Position numbers and translations under genes: made by a program | In this document: positions 27,990 to 37,753 of the stretch, piece after piece | Layout: every line of letters starts with the position of its first letter | Position numbering within the stretch: the first letter of the stretch is position 1 | Origin: Bacteroidota bacterium | Lineage (GTDB): Bacteria; Bacteroidota; Bacteroidia; Cytophagales; Cyclobacteriaceae | DNA length: 64,000 nt | Direction of reading: 5' to 3' | NCBI GenBank assembly: GCA_018267215.1 | Contig: JAFDYX010000029.1 | Location: forward strand, 62,001-126,000 | Notes under the pieces: model-generated | What the model was told of the DNA's origin: nothing | Database searches by the model: none | Seen by the model: only the letters and a program-made list of their open reading frames with translations

Positions 27990-29264
27990 TTATTTTTCTG
28001 CAATCTTTTCTATCAATTTTAAAATGACAGAATAGACTTTTTTTAATTCTTCCGGTGTGATGCAGTAGGGAGGCATGATGTAAACCACATTTCCCAAAGG
28101 CCGCAAGAGCACGCCTTCGTTCAAACAGAATGGATAAATTGTGTGGCGGGTAGAATTAAAGTAAGATGACTGTTCGTTCGTAGTCAGTTCTAAAGCCAGA
28201 ATGGTGCCGGTCTGTCGCACGTTTGTTACAAATTTGTTGTCTCTGATTTTTTCCAAAAATTGCGCATGCGATCTTTCGATATTTTTTATTTGCTGCTGGC
28301 ACTGATCGCTTAAAAGCAGCGTCAGACTTGCGTTGGCAGCCGCACAGGCCAACGGGTTGGCCGTGTAGGAATGGCCGTGAAAAAAAGTTTTCTCCACTTC
28401 CGATGAATGAAAGGCTTGATAAATCTTTTCGCTACAAGCCGTAACTCCCATCGGCAAAAAGCCGCCCGTAATTCCCTTCGACAAACAAATCAGGTCGGGT
28501 TTATTTTTTAGATGGTCTATGGCGAAAATTTTTCCGGTTCGCCCGAAGCCTGTCATCACCTCATCGGCAATGCACAGCACTTCATGTTGTTGTGCCAGGG
28601 CGATGAGTTCATCCAGATGATCGGCCCGGTGCATGAGCATGCCACCGGCACCTTGCACAAGCGGCTCAAATAAAAAGGCAGCCACCGTTCCGGTTTCTAT
28701 CAACGCTGTCATCATTCTTTTTACGTCACCTATATTTTCGGAGGTAGGTGTCGGAATGAAATCAACCTTAAAAAAATGTTTTTGAAAAGGCGCGGTAAAC
28801 ACACTGGGCATGCCCACGCTCATCGCCCCAAAGGTGTCGCCATGATAAGCGTTTTCAAAAGCGATAATTTTTGTTTTGTGGGCAATGTGTTGATTGTGCC
28901 AAAATTGCAAAGCAATTTTTATAGCTACCTCCACCGAAGTAGAGCCGTCATCAGAAAAAAATATCTTCGAAAAATTGTCCGGTAAAATACGGATGAGCCT
29001 TTCGGCCAATGTCATAGCAGGCGCATGGGTAAACCCTGCAAAAATTACGTGCTCAAGCGTGGAGGCCTGACGGGCAATTTCTGCGGCAATAAAATCGTTG
29101 CTGTGCCCGTGTATATTTACCCACCACGAAGAGATGGCATCAATATAAGTTTTTCCGTCTTGGGCATAAAGCGTGCAGCCCTTCGCCCGCTCAATAGGGA
29201 TGGGCGGGGTGGCTGTTTTCATCTGCGTGAACGGATGCCAGATCGGGTTGGTGGCTGCGTTCAT
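27990..29264 (-). CDS. bioA: Adenosylmethionine-8-amino-7-oxononanoate aminotransferase
   Basis: Converts KAPA to DAPA with SAM as amino donor, the third step of biotin ring assembly. 424 residues, class III PLP aminotransferase. The start IWHPFTQM is the BioA hallmark; AFENAYHGDTFGAMSVG binds substrate; ICLSKGITGGFLPMGV carries the PLP lysine. Last gene of bioB-F-D-A; its start overlaps the end of bioD by 4 bp. Confidence 0.96.
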   Translation of the reverse strand: MNAATNPIWHPFTQMKTATPPIPIERAKGCTLYAQDGKTYIDAISSWWVNIHGHSNDFIAAEIARQASTLEHVIFAGFTHAPAMTLAERLIRILPDNFSKIFFSDDGSTSVEVAIKIALQFWHNQHIAHKTKIIAFENAYHGDTFGAMSVGMPSVFTAPFQKHFFKVDFIPTPTSENIGDVKRMMTALIETGTVAAFLFEPLVQGAGGMLMHRADHLDELIALAQQHEVLCIADEVMTGFGRTGKIFAIDHLKNKPDLICLSKGITGGFLPMGVTACSEKIYQAFHSSEVEKTFFHGHSYTANPLACAAANASLTLLLSDQCQQQIKNIERSHAQFLEKIRDNKFVTNVRQTGTILALELTTNEQSSYFNSTRHTIYPFCLNEGVLLRPLGNVVYIMPPYCITPEELKKVYSVILKLIEKIAEK

Positions 29265-29881
29265 CTGATGGGCAGTGTTATGTTATTCTTTCGCACAAAG
29301 TTGCCGATTGTTTCACTATTGATTTTATCAAATAACGGAATGGAAAATAATTTAGGCAACCCTGTGTATCGCAGGATAAATTCTTCGCTGGAGGCGGTCT
29401 CGTTTCCTACGAACACAATGCCAAGCACATCTATTTTTCTGGTCTTCAACAGCTCAGCGCTCAGCAGTGTGTGGTTGATACTGCCCAGGTAATTGTTGGA
29501 AACCAATACAGTGCTTAATTGCAAAGCTTGTATCAAATCAACATTTAAAAAATTATCGGAGAGCGGACTCATTAACCCTCCGGCCGTTTCAACGATCAGC
29601 GAATTGTTAGTAGAAGGAAGATGGAAATCAGTGATGTTGATTTGAATGTTCTCCGCTCGCGCGGCCGCATGGGGGGAGATAGCTTGTTGTAATTTGTATT
29701 GTTCGGGATGGATGACACACGCGGGGTTGGTAACATATTGACTGATAAATTTGCTATCCGATTGATCCAACTCTCCGGCCTGCACCGGCTTCCAGTAGTC
29801 AAAACCAAAAGCCTGGCACAAAACTGCCGAGCAAACTGTTTTGCCTATTCCGGTGTGGATGCCGCCAATGGCAACGTTCAT
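29261..29881 (-). CDS. bioD: Dethiobiotin synthetase
   Basis: Closes the ureido ring of DAPA with CO2 and ATP. 206 residues, slightly short for BioD. The P-loop GIHTGIGKT lies at residues 7-15, ETAGGLMSPL is the second conserved motif, and VLVSNNYLGSINHTLLS the third. Coupled by 4-bp overlaps to bioF upstream and bioA downstream. Confidence 0.94.
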   Translation of the reverse strand: MNVAIGGIHTGIGKTVCSAVLCQAFGFDYWKPVQAGELDQSDSKFISQYVTNPACVIHPEQYKLQQAISPHAAARAENIQINITDFHLPSTNNSLIVETAGGLMSPLSDNFLNVDLIQALQLSTVLVSNNYLGSINHTLLSAELLKTRKIDVLGIVFVGNETASSEEFILRYTGLPKLFSIPLFDKINSETIGNFVRKNNITLPIR

Positions 29882-30990
29882 TTTGCAAAGTGATTAATGT
29901 GTTGCATCAAAAGATCAATTTGTTCTCGTGTGTTGAATGTATGGAGGCAGATGCGCAATCGTTCAGTGCCTGCCGGAACGCTGGGCGACAAAATCGCTTT
30001 GGCATAAATTCCATTTTCAAATAAATAGGAAGACAATCTTTTGGCTTGATCGTTGCCGCTAACGAGCAAGCCCTGTATGGGCGAATCGCTTTTCAGAAAA
30101 GAAAATTTTCTGACGGAAGTGGTTGCATCCTTGAAGTATTGGATTAGATCAAACAATTGGTTTCGGTTTGCAGTCGGCAAATGTTCGTAGGCAGTTTGGA
30201 TGTGCCGGTAGGCAAGAGGAGGCAAAGCCGTAGAGTAAATAAATGGTCTCGCAAAGTTGATCAGATAATTTTTTAAAGTGGCACTTCCGGCAACAGCCGC
30301 TCCATGAAGCCCCAGCGCTTTACCAAATGTGTACACGCAGGCATACACCTGATCTTGCAGATGAAGATGGCCTACCAGTCCTTCTCCCTTTTTTCCAAAC
30401 ACACCGATAGCGTGCGCTTCATCAACGATGAGGTGGGCATGGTGCTTCCGGCAAACTTCTGCCATGGCTGCCAAAGGTGCTTCATCGCCATCCATTGAGT
30501 ACAAGGATTCGATCAAAACTATTTTGCTGCCCGTGGCTTTTTTTAATTTGATTGCCAGATCGTCTGCGTTGTTGTGTTTGAATTTCAGTTTGGCAGCCAC
30601 ACTCATTCTGATTCCGTCAATCATGCTGGCGTGAATGAGTTCATCGGCAATAAACGTATCGTTCTTCGATGCCAAGCAAGCCAGCGATGTGTTGGCAGCA
30701 TAACCGCTGTTGAAAATTAATGCAGCCTCAGTTTGATGGAATTGTGCGATCGCCTGTTCAGCTTCTTCTGCCTCAATACAGTTGCCCGAAATGAGGCGCG
30801 AGCCCGTGGCTCCGAACCGATCGGGCGTGTGGTTGGTTTCTAAAAATGATGATCGGGCAAACCCAAGATAATCGTTGGAGGCAAAATCAATTTTATCGCG
30901 GCTGATGACCAAGCTGCGAAACAAGCCTTCCTGCTTTCGGTGTTCTAATTTCTTGTGAAGAATATCATCGAGCAGATTGTCGGCAGGCAC
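29878..30990 (-). CDS. bioF: 8-amino-7-oxononanoate synthase
   Basis: Condenses pimeloyl-thioester with alanine to KAPA. 370 residues, alpha-oxoamine synthase. FASNDYLGFARS near the start, GSRLISGNC, VDEAHAIGVFG and the PLP-lysine motif FGKALGLHGAAVAG are all present. The start codon appears to be GTG at 30990, three bases after the bioB stop; this tight spacing supports it. No bioC or bioH, which make the pimeloyl precursor, is in the window. Confidence 0.94.
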   Translation of the reverse strand: MPADNLLDDILHKKLEHRKQEGLFRSLVISRDKIDFASNDYLGFARSSFLETNHTPDRFGATGSRLISGNCIEAEEAEQAIAQFHQTEAALIFNSGYAANTSLACLASKNDTFIADELIHASMIDGIRMSVAAKLKFKHNNADDLAIKLKKATGSKIVLIESLYSMDGDEAPLAAMAEVCRKHHAHLIVDEAHAIGVFGKKGEGLVGHLHLQDQVYACVYTFGKALGLHGAAVAGSATLKNYLINFARPFIYSTALPPLAYRHIQTAYEHLPTANRNQLFDLIQYFKDATTSVRKFSFLKSDSPIQGLLVSGNDQAKRLSSYLFENGIYAKAILSPSVPAGTERLRICLHTFNTREQIDLLMQHINHFAK

Positions 30991-30993
30991 GGC

Positions 30994-31977
30994 TTAGGCC
31001 ATTTGGTGTTCAGTATTTTCTTTGAAAGCCTTGCGGGGTGTGAGCCCCAGCAATTGAAACATCTGCATATCCTGATCGAATGCCGGATTGGGCGTGGTCA
31101 ATAATTTCTCGCCTGCAAAAATAGAATTGGCGCCAGCCATGAAACACAATGCCTGCTCTGCCAAACTCATCTCATTTCTTCCGGCCGAGAGGCGTACCAT
31201 GCTGGCAGGCATGAGGATGCGAGCGGTGGCAATCATGCGCAACATCACATCAATAGTTACACGCTCGTTGTTTTCCAGCGGTGTTCCTTTTACAGCTACC
31301 AACGCGTTGATGGGCACAGAGTCGGGGTGCTTGTCCATCGTAGAGAGTGTGTGCAGCATTTTGATGCGGTCGTCATCTGTTTCTCCAAGTCCAACAATGC
31401 CGCCACAACAAACGCTCAGTTTGGCTTGCCGCACATGCGCCAGCGTATTGAGGCGGTCGTCAAAAGTACGGGTAGAAATAATGTTGTGATAATTTTCCGA
31501 TGAAGTATCTATGTTGTGATTGTAAGCAAAGCATCCGGCCTCTTTCAGTTTTCTGGCTTGCTCGTAGGTAAGCATGCCGAGGGTGCAGCAAACTTCCATG
31601 CCCATGTCGTTTACTTGCGATACCATCTCCAGCACGCGGTCGAAGTCGCGGTTGTCGCGCACCTCGCGCCAGGCAGCGCCCAGGCATAGTCGCGAAGCGC
31701 CTTTCGCTTGGGCTGCTTCAGCCAACTGAAGTACTTTTTCAACTGACATCAGCGGCTCTACGGCTACATCGGTTTGGTAGCGCGCGGCTTGTGGGCAGTA
31801 GGAGCAATCTTCTTTGCAGCCTCCGGTTTTGATGGACACTAAGCTGCTGACTTGCACTTCGGAATAAGCATTATTTTCGCGATGGATGGAAGCAGCTCGG
31901 TAAATCAAGTCGAGCAGCGGACTGTGGTAGATATCGCTTATTTCAGCTAAAGTCCAGTCGTTGCGGATGGTGATCAT
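30994..31977 (-). CDS. bioB: Biotin synthase
   Basis: Radical SAM enzyme that inserts sulfur into dethiobiotin. 327 residues. C54, C58 and C61 (KEDCSYCPQ) bind the radical SAM [4Fe-4S] cluster; further conserved cysteines and the [10 protein letters not shown] motif with the Arg that ligates the [2Fe-2S] cluster follow. First gene of the bio operon. I saw no convincing BirA-type operator in the 39 bp upstream, which separate it from the DUF5606-like gene on the same strand. Confidence 0.96.
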   Translation of the reverse strand: MITIRNDWTLAEISDIYHSPLLDLIYRAASIHRENNAYSEVQVSSLVSIKTGGCKEDCSYCPQAARYQTDVAVEPLMSVEKVLQLAEAAQAKGASRLCLGAAWREVRDNRDFDRVLEMVSQVNDMGMEVCCTLGMLTYEQARKLKEAGCFAYNHNIDTSSENYHNIISTRTFDDRLNTLAHVRQAKLSVCCGGIVGLGETDDDRIKMLHTLSTMDKHPDSVPINALVAVKGTPLENNERVTIDVMLRMIATARILMPASMVRLSAGRNEMSLAEQALCFMAGANSIFAGEKLLTTPNPAFDQDMQMFQLLGLTPRKAFKENTEHQMA

Positions 31978-32016
31978 GATTGACAGCGAAAAAATGTGGT
32001 GATTAAATAAAGTAAC

Positions 32017-32445
32017 TTATTCTGTTTTCTCCTTTTCTTTCTCTTTCTCTTTTGTGAAGACTTCTGGAGCCACCTGATTTAAAATGCCATACCATTTCAC
32101 CAGTTTTTTGATGTCAGAATTATACACTCGCTGCTCATCATATTCCGGCAATACAGATTTTAAAAACTCGCGCAACTTGGCTGGCTCGGCATCGGGGGTA
32201 ATCCCAATATTGTCTCCGTATTTCTCTTTTATTTTTACCAGCACATCGGCCAGTGGGGCAGTGCCCTCTTTGGTTGTAGTGTAAATACTGATTTCATGAA
32301 GCACAGACACACGGTGCTTTATACCGGCTACGATTTTAGTTTTGGCTTCATCTAACGACTCCAGAATCACGCCTGACTTTCCGGGCTTCAAAATCCGGAA
32401 TAAAACTCCTTTACCACTTATTGATGCAATCTCTGATAATTCCAT
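32017..32445 (-). CDS. DUF5606-like conserved Bacteroidota protein
   Basis: 142 residues, cytoplasmic. The start MELSEIASISGKGVLFRILKP and the small beta-rich N-terminal half are those of a conserved Bacteroidota family I believe is DUF5606; function unknown. The C terminus ends in a KEK repeat (about residues 133-142). It lies 39 bp before bioB and may be cotranscribed with it, but a functional link to biotin is not shown. Confidence 0.75.
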   Translation of the reverse strand: MELSEIASISGKGVLFRILKPGKSGVILESLDEAKTKIVAGIKHRVSVLHEISIYTTTKEGTAPLADVLVKIKEKYGDNIGITPDAEPAKLREFLKSVLPEYDEQRVYNSDIKKLVKWYGILNQVAPEVFTKEKEKEKEKTE

Positions 32446-32524
32446 ATTTACTTTTTTTTGTGTCGCAATATTACGACAATTAAATAATTTGAAATGAATG
32501 GAACAGCTTTCACCTTTTTAGGTA

Positions 32525-33400
32525 TCATTTTATTTTTTGGCCGACATACAATGCTACCATCACCAACAAAGTACCGGTGGCTGTATAAACAGTAAAAGGT
32601 TCGGTAAGCAGCCACGTGGCATAGATCAGCCCAAACACCGGGCAGAGGAAAAGCCACAGCGAGGCGCTTACGGCATCTTGCTGCAAAAGCCGCAGCCACA
32701 GTTGCACTGCAAAAATTGACACCGGAATAATCAGCCAGAATAAAGAAGCCCAAAACCGGAAATCAAAATGATTGCCTCCTTTGTAAAACAAAATAGTGAA
32801 GGGCAGCAGCAAAAAGCCACCAATAAAAATCTGCCACGCATTGATGGTGGCTCTCGACAACGCCCACGTAACAGATGAATAATAGACCGCGCCCATCGAA
32901 TAGATAACCATGCACAACGCCATTAGCAACATGCCACTGACGGTAGCATAACTTGTTTTCAACAGGGGATAGGTAGCAATGGTAACGCCAATGATGCCTA
33001 AAAAAATTCCGATCCATTCAGAAGTTTTTATCTTTCGCTTCATCACCACCGATGTCATGCTGCTGATGAGCAGTGGATTAAGCGCTACCGCCAGCGTGCT
33101 GATGCCTGCAGCCACTTGTTGCAGGGCGATGATGTAAATACCCAGATAAAGCGTTGTATTCAGTGCTCCGAAAATGGTAAGCTGCTTCCACTCTGCTTTT
33201 TTGGGAAGCCTGTCTTTCAGGATGATGTGTGCAAAGATCAACAGAAGTATTCCGGCCAGAATAAAACGTGCATTGAAAAATACGAGCGGCTCTGCCGACA
33301 GCAGTCCGTATTTTCCGGCCACTGATGCTGATGACCACAGCAAGGCAAACAATATTCCGGTGACGATGTTTTTGGCAGATGGACTTAAAACGGGCAGCAC
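32525..33400 (-). CDS. EamA/DMT-family transporter
   Basis: 291 residues with ten predicted membrane helices in two EamA halves (about 1-140 and 150-290), as in drug/metabolite transporters. LLWSSASVAGKYGLL near the N terminus is typical. Substrate unknown. It follows engB by 38 bp on the same strand. Confidence 0.88.
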   Translation of the reverse strand: MLPVLSPSAKNIVTGILFALLWSSASVAGKYGLLSAEPLVFFNARFILAGILLLIFAHIILKDRLPKKAEWKQLTIFGALNTTLYLGIYIIALQQVAAGISTLAVALNPLLISSMTSVVMKRKIKTSEWIGIFLGIIGVTIATYPLLKTSYATVSGMLLMALCMVIYSMGAVYYSSVTWALSRATINAWQIFIGGFLLLPFTILFYKGGNHFDFRFWASLFWLIIPVSIFAVQLWLRLLQQDAVSASLWLFLCPVFGLIYATWLLTEPFTVYTATGTLLVMVALYVGQKIK

Positions 33401-33438
33401 TATTCTTCTTTATTTTTTTTACCAATTATCTGTCACTG

Positions 33439-34035
33439 TTATATTCTGCTCATCGTGTTGGCAATGAAATTCAATATTTCTTTTTGTCCGCTTCTTTTTA
33501 CAGACGAGGAAATGAACATCGGGGGAAGTTCCGACCAGGTTTCCAATAGTTGTTTTTCGAACCGGCTGATAGATTTGTTCAGTTCGCTGGGCTTGAGTTT
33601 ATCTGTTTTTGTCAATACGAGGGCAAAGGGTAGTTGCCGTTCGCCCATCCAAGTTATAAAATCCAAATCAATGGGCTGAGGTGGCAGACGTGAGTCAATC
33701 AGCACAAAGGTGCAGCATAGGTTGGCTCTGTTTTCCAGATATTGGCTGATCATTTTTCCCCATTCATAGCGCGATTCTTTGCTGACGGACGCATACCCAT
33801 AGCCAGGCAAATCAGCTACCAGCCACTGGTTGTTGATGATGAAGTGGTTGATTGTTTGGGTTTTGCCCGGTGTAGAAGAGGTTTTGGCCAAGCCCTTCTG
33901 GTTGGCTAACAGGTTGATGAGCGAGGATTTACCCACGTTCGAGCGGCCAATAAAGGCAAACTCGGGCTTTTGGGTTTCCGGGCATTTGCGCCAATCGGCC
34001 GAACTGGTTACAAACTGAGACGAGCGGATATCCAT
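33439..34035 (-). CDS. engB: Ribosome biogenesis GTPase EngB/YihA
   Basis: 198 residues. G1 GRSNVGKSS (30-38), G3 DLPGYGYA, G4 TKTDK and G5-like SSVKRSG are all present; needed for 50S subunit assembly. Family length is normal. Divergent from the OmpA/PD40 gene. Confidence 0.95.
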   Translation of the reverse strand: MDIRSSQFVTSSADWRKCPETQKPEFAFIGRSNVGKSSLINLLANQKGLAKTSSTPGKTQTINHFIINNQWLVADLPGYGYASVSKESRYEWGKMISQYLENRANLCCTFVLIDSRLPPQPIDLDFITWMGERQLPFALVLTKTDKLKPSELNKSISRFEKQLLETWSELPPMFISSSVKRSGQKEILNFIANTMSRI

Positions 34036-34181
34036 TTAAAGTATTGATTGAACGGCAAAATACTAAAGATGTAAGAATTGGGTGCTTTATGTTTTAAATT
34101 AGTGCATCGTTCATTTGCAGTTTTTTCTTTAACTTGCCTTTATTTCACACAAAGTGTTCACGCACAAACCATTTTTTATTT

Positions 34182-36260
34182 ATGCGTATTGACATTAGGG
34201 GATTATTATTTTTTGCCCTTATTTCTGCAGCCACCAGTGCTTTAGCCCAAGAGCAAAATAAAGAGCAGTCGAAGTTGTACATGGAGCAGTTTGAACTGAC
34301 CATGGCCGAGACTAAAGCTATTGATGATGCCCGCGAATTGATTGTGATGGCTGCCAATTTTGACACCACCAATATTAAAGCCAACTTCGAAGCCGGCCAT
34401 ACCTATCTGATTACAATCAACAAAGAACAGGCCGTTAAGTTTTTTTTGCGCATCTACCGGCAAAGCCCCAACTATCGTTTTGATTTGGAATATTGGATAG
34501 GCAACGCCTACCAGTATGGGCTGAAGTTTGACAACGCCATTAATTTTTACAGCCTCTATAAAGACAAGCTGAGCAAAAAAGCAGGCTATGCAGGCAAAGA
34601 CAAAATTGAAATGAAAGAAGTAGATCGCAGGTTGGCAGAATGTGCCAACGGAAAAGAATTTGTGGCCAGCCCAAAACCATTTGCCATTACAAACATAGGC
34701 CGCGAAATCAACTCCGAGTTTGAAGACTATGCACCCGTGCTGAGTCCCGATGAAAACGAAATTATTTTCACCACCCGCAGGCGCGATGGCAACACATTTG
34801 AAAACGTGGCATTAGACAATAAACCTTATGAAGATATTTTTGTGGCTGATAAATCCGGTGGGGCATGGCAAAAAGCCAAAAACATCGGCCCGCCTCTGAA
34901 CACTAAATACAGCGATTCTAATTTGACTTTGTCGCCCGATGGAAAAACTCTTTTTATCTATCGCGATGAAGGCAACGGAGATATTTTTGAAAGTGTAAAA
35001 GGAGCAGATGGTAAATGGAGCGAACCCAAACCACTGCCCGGAATTATCAACTCATCCTATCGCGAGTCGTCTGTTTCCATTACCCCGGATGGCAACACGC
35101 TGTACTTTGCCAGCGAAAGACCGGGTGGCTTTGGTGGCTCTGACATCTACATCGCCACCAAGGGCAGCAACAACCAGTGGAGCCGCGTAAAGAATGCGGG
35201 CACCATGATCAATACTGAATATGACGAAGACGGGCCATTTATTGTTGCCGACACCAAGACACTCTATTTCAGTTCTAAAGGAAGGAAGGGAATGGGCGGC
35301 TACGATATTTTTAAAACTGAATTGCTCAATGCCGAGAAGATGGAGTGGAGCGAACCGGAAAACATCGGCTACCCCATTAACTCGCCCGATGACGATATTT
35401 ATTTTGTAACATCTAAAGACGGAAAGCACTGGTATTACTCTACCGTGCGCGATGACGGAATGGGCTACACCGATATTTACATTATCACCCCGGTGGAAGA
35501 ACCTAAGAAAGCCCCCGAGGTGGCTGCCAAAGAGCCGGTGAAGGAAGAACCTAAAGTGGAGGAGCCTAAGAAAGAAGAACCCAAAAAAGAAGAACCTAAA
35601 CCCGAGCCGGTAAAAGAAAAGCCACAGGTGCAACCGCTGAAATATGTGGTTACGGTAGTAGATGCCGACACCAAAACACCGTTAGAAGCAAAAGTTAAAA
35701 TGCAGAGTTCAAAAGAAAAGACGATGGTCGGTGCCAAAGAAATCGGTAATGGGGCAGTAGAATTCAGCGTCACCACATCAACTGCAAAAAATTATACTCT
35801 CTCTGTGGAGATGGAAGGATATGTGTTTCAGACTTTAACCGAAAAAATTGCTGGTGCTACCACCGAACCGCAGACAGTTAACAAAACCATTGCCATGAGA
35901 AAGCTGGTGGTGGGTACGGTATCAATTTTGCGCAATATTTATTTCGATTTTGCCAAAGCTTCGTTTAAGACAGAAAGCTATGGCGAACTGAATAAATTAG
36001 AGGCCATGATGCGGCAAAACCAAAGCCTGCAGGTAGAGATAGCGGGTCACACCGATTTTGTAGGCACCAAGCAATTCAATAAAAATCTCTCGCAACTGCG
36101 AGCCAATGCGGTTAAAAACTATTTGGTCAATAAAGGTATTGATACCCGCAGGGTAAAAGCTGTGGGTTATGGTGAAGACAAACCCCTTGCCAGCAATGAC
36201 GATGAAAAGGAAGGCAGAGAACTGAACCGCAGGGTAGAGTTTAGAGTGCTGGGCAATTAA
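34182..36260 (+). CDS. OmpA-family outer-membrane protein with TPR and PD40 repeats
   Basis: About 692 residues from ATG 34182, which begins a signal peptide (to about 23, ending LAQ). A TPR-like helical part (about 25-165) is followed by WD40-like PD40 strands (LSPDENEIIFTTRR, LSPDGKTLFIYRD, ITPDGNTLYFASERPGG). Next come a Lys/Pro/Glu-rich spacer with EEPKK repeats (about 443-485), a CNA-B-like beta domain, and a C-terminal OmpA domain (IYFDFAKASF, then GHTDFVGTKQFNKNLSQLRA, ending NRRVEFRVLG) that binds peptidoglycan. The same architecture is seen in T9SS-associated PorE/PorW-type envelope proteins, but I cannot assign it to one. ubiE begins 35 bp later. Confidence 0.9.
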   Translation: MRIDIRGLLFFALISAATSALAQEQNKEQSKLYMEQFELTMAETKAIDDARELIVMAANFDTTNIKANFEAGHTYLITINKEQAVKFFLRIYRQSPNYRFDLEYWIGNAYQYGLKFDNAINFYSLYKDKLSKKAGYAGKDKIEMKEVDRRLAECANGKEFVASPKPFAITNIGREINSEFEDYAPVLSPDENEIIFTTRRRDGNTFENVALDNKPYEDIFVADKSGGAWQKAKNIGPPLNTKYSDSNLTLSPDGKTLFIYRDEGNGDIFESVKGADGKWSEPKPLPGIINSSYRESSVSITPDGNTLYFASERPGGFGGSDIYIATKGSNNQWSRVKNAGTMINTEYDEDGPFIVADTKTLYFSSKGRKGMGGYDIFKTELLNAEKMEWSEPENIGYPINSPDDDIYFVTSKDGKHWYYSTVRDDGMGYTDIYIITPVEEPKKAPEVAAKEPVKEEPKVEEPKKEEPKKEEPKPEPVKEKPQVQPLKYVVTVVDADTKTPLEAKVKMQSSKEKTMVGAKEIGNGAVEFSVTTSTAKNYTLSVEMEGYVFQTLTEKIAGATTEPQTVNKTIAMRKLVVGTVSILRNIYFDFAKASFKTESYGELNKLEAMMRQNQSLQVEIAGHTDFVGTKQFNKNLSQLRANAVKNYLVNKGIDTRRVKAVGYGEDKPLASNDDEKEGRELNRRVEFRVLGN

Positions 36261-36295
36261 TCGTACTATATTTTCAGTCATATGTCTTCGCAGTC

Positions 36296-37054
36296 GTGCG
36301 AACCATTGTACCTTTACAGAAAATTGATAAGCCTTTGAACGTAGTTCCCTATCGCCAAGACAGCGCCACCAAGAAAGAGCAGGTGGCCAAGATGTTTAAC
36401 ACCATCAGCCCGAAGTATGATTTTCTCAATCACTTTCTCAGCTTGGGCATAGACATACTGTGGCGCAAGAAGGCTATCCGTTCGCTAAAAAATGACAACC
36501 CTAAATTAATTTTGGATGTAGCCACCGGCACAGGAGATTTTGCCATAGAAGCTTTGGCACTCCATCCTGATAAGGTGATCGGAGTGGATATTTCTACCGG
36601 CATGTTGGAGATCGGAAAAAATAAAATGGCTGAAAAAGGATATACCCAAATTGAACTGATGGAAGCCGATTCAGAAAATCTGCCGTTTGAGGAAAATAAA
36701 TTTGATGCCGCCATCGTTGCATTTGGTGTGCGCAATTTTGAAAATCTGGAAAAAGGATTGAAAGAAATTTTGAGAGTGTTAAAACCCGGAGGGAAACTTG
36801 TGGTGCTGGAGTTTTCCAAACCCCGCACTTTTCCATTTAAACAGCTTTACACTTTTTATTTTAAGATGATCCTTCCTAAAATCGGCAAATGGTTTTCGCA
36901 CGATGCTTCGGCATACACCTACCTGCCCGACTCGGTGCAGGCTTTTCCCGATGGGCAGGATTTTGTTGCCATTCTCTCAGTTGTCGGTTATAAAAACTCA
37001 ACATGTCGCCCGCTCACGTTTGGCATCAGCTCGTTGTACACCGCATCCAAGTAG
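36296..37054 (+). CDS. ubiE: Demethylmenaquinone methyltransferase
   Basis: Adds the last methyl group of menaquinone with SAM (UbiE/MenG). 252 residues. YDFLNHFLSLGIDILWRKKA, LDVATGTGDFAIEA (SAM motif I), AFGVRNFENLEKGLKEI and the C-terminal GISSLYTASK all match. The start is uncertain: GTG 36296 gives the longest form, while TTG 36335 (LNVVPYRQD) matches the usual N terminus better. Its 3' end overlaps the porT-like gene. It works with menA at 10.4 kb. Confidence 0.93.
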   Translation: MRTIVPLQKIDKPLNVVPYRQDSATKKEQVAKMFNTISPKYDFLNHFLSLGIDILWRKKAIRSLKNDNPKLILDVATGTGDFAIEALALHPDKVIGVDISTGMLEIGKNKMAEKGYTQIELMEADSENLPFEENKFDAAIVAFGVRNFENLEKGLKEILRVLKPGGKLVVLEFSKPRTFPFKQLYTFYFKMILPKIGKWFSHDASAYTYLPDSVQAFPDGQDFVAILSVVGYKNSTCRPLTFGISSLYTASK

Positions 37055-37743
37055 TGTTGCTGGTTGCCGGAGTGAGCCTGCTGCCCTACAAAAGCCAGGC
37101 ACAAATGTTCCGCTGGGCTCGGCAGCATAACATGAGCTATGACGACAAAAAACTGACGTATGGATTTAGCATCGGCATCCATACATCCAGCTATCAGATA
37201 AAATACTCTAACCAGTTTGTGTCAAAAAATTTAGACACACTACAATCTATCCAGCCTGTTTTTTTGCCCGGGTTTTCGTTGGGCTTTTTGGTAAACTATA
37301 AACTCGGAGATTTTTTTGACATACGTCTGATGCCCAAAGCAGGTTTTTATACACACAAGTTAACGTACTACTACACGAACGCACCGGCTCAGTCGCAGCT
37401 GGTAGAAACTACTTTGCTGGAGTTTCCCTTGCTGCTGAAATATAAATCGGTGCGCAGGGGAAACGTGCGCATGTATATGCTGGGCGGTTTTACACCCGCT
37501 TTTGAAGCATCCGGAAAAAACGATATCGGTAATTCTACTGCCGGGCTTCCTATTCAAAAAAGGAACCTCTCCTTAGATATAGGTATGGGATTTGATTTTT
37601 ATTTTCCTTTGTTCAAACTTTCACAGGAGATCCGGTTTTCCCGAGGCATTGCAAATATGCTGGGCGACCAGTACACCGCTTATCAGGCTCCGCTTAGCCG
37701 GTTAAATACGAACACTATATCTGTTTACTTTATATTTCAATAA
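37003..37743 (+). CDS. porT: PorT-like outer-membrane protein of the type IX secretion system
   Basis: 246 residues. The signal peptide ends at about KSQAQ (residue 34), followed by an outer-membrane beta-barrel: repeated amphipathic strands such as YGFSIGIHTSSYQIKYS, GFSLGFLVNYKLGDFFDIRL, and a terminal aromatic residue (YFIFQ). Position directly after ubiE is characteristic of porT/sprT in Bacteroidota, whose product is needed for T9SS. This fits the T9SS cargo proteins in the same window. The start is uncertain: ATG 37003 lies 52 bp inside ubiE with no good ribosome-binding site; a GTG at 37054 overlaps the ubiE stop (TAGTG). Confidence 0.8.
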   Translation: MSPAHVWHQLVVHRIQVVLLVAGVSLLPYKSQAQMFRWARQHNMSYDDKKLTYGFSIGIHTSSYQIKYSNQFVSKNLDTLQSIQPVFLPGFSLGFLVNYKLGDFFDIRLMPKAGFYTHKLTYYYTNAPAQSQLVETTLLEFPLLLKYKSVRRGNVRMYMLGGFTPAFEASGKNDIGNSTAGLPIQKRNLSLDIGMGFDFYFPLFKLSQEIRFSRGIANMLGDQYTAYQAPLSRLNTNTISVYFIFQ

Positions 37744-37753
37744 TGATTGCGTG

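Noticed and set aside
31978-32016. BirA-type operator before bioB
   Set aside because: No inverted repeat of convincing length in the 39 bp between the DUF5606-like gene and bioB.
35052-35633. 193-codon minus-strand frame opposite the OmpA/PD40 gene
   Set aside because: Low-complexity F/R/L-rich translation produced by the Lys/Glu/Pro-rich repeats on the other strand.
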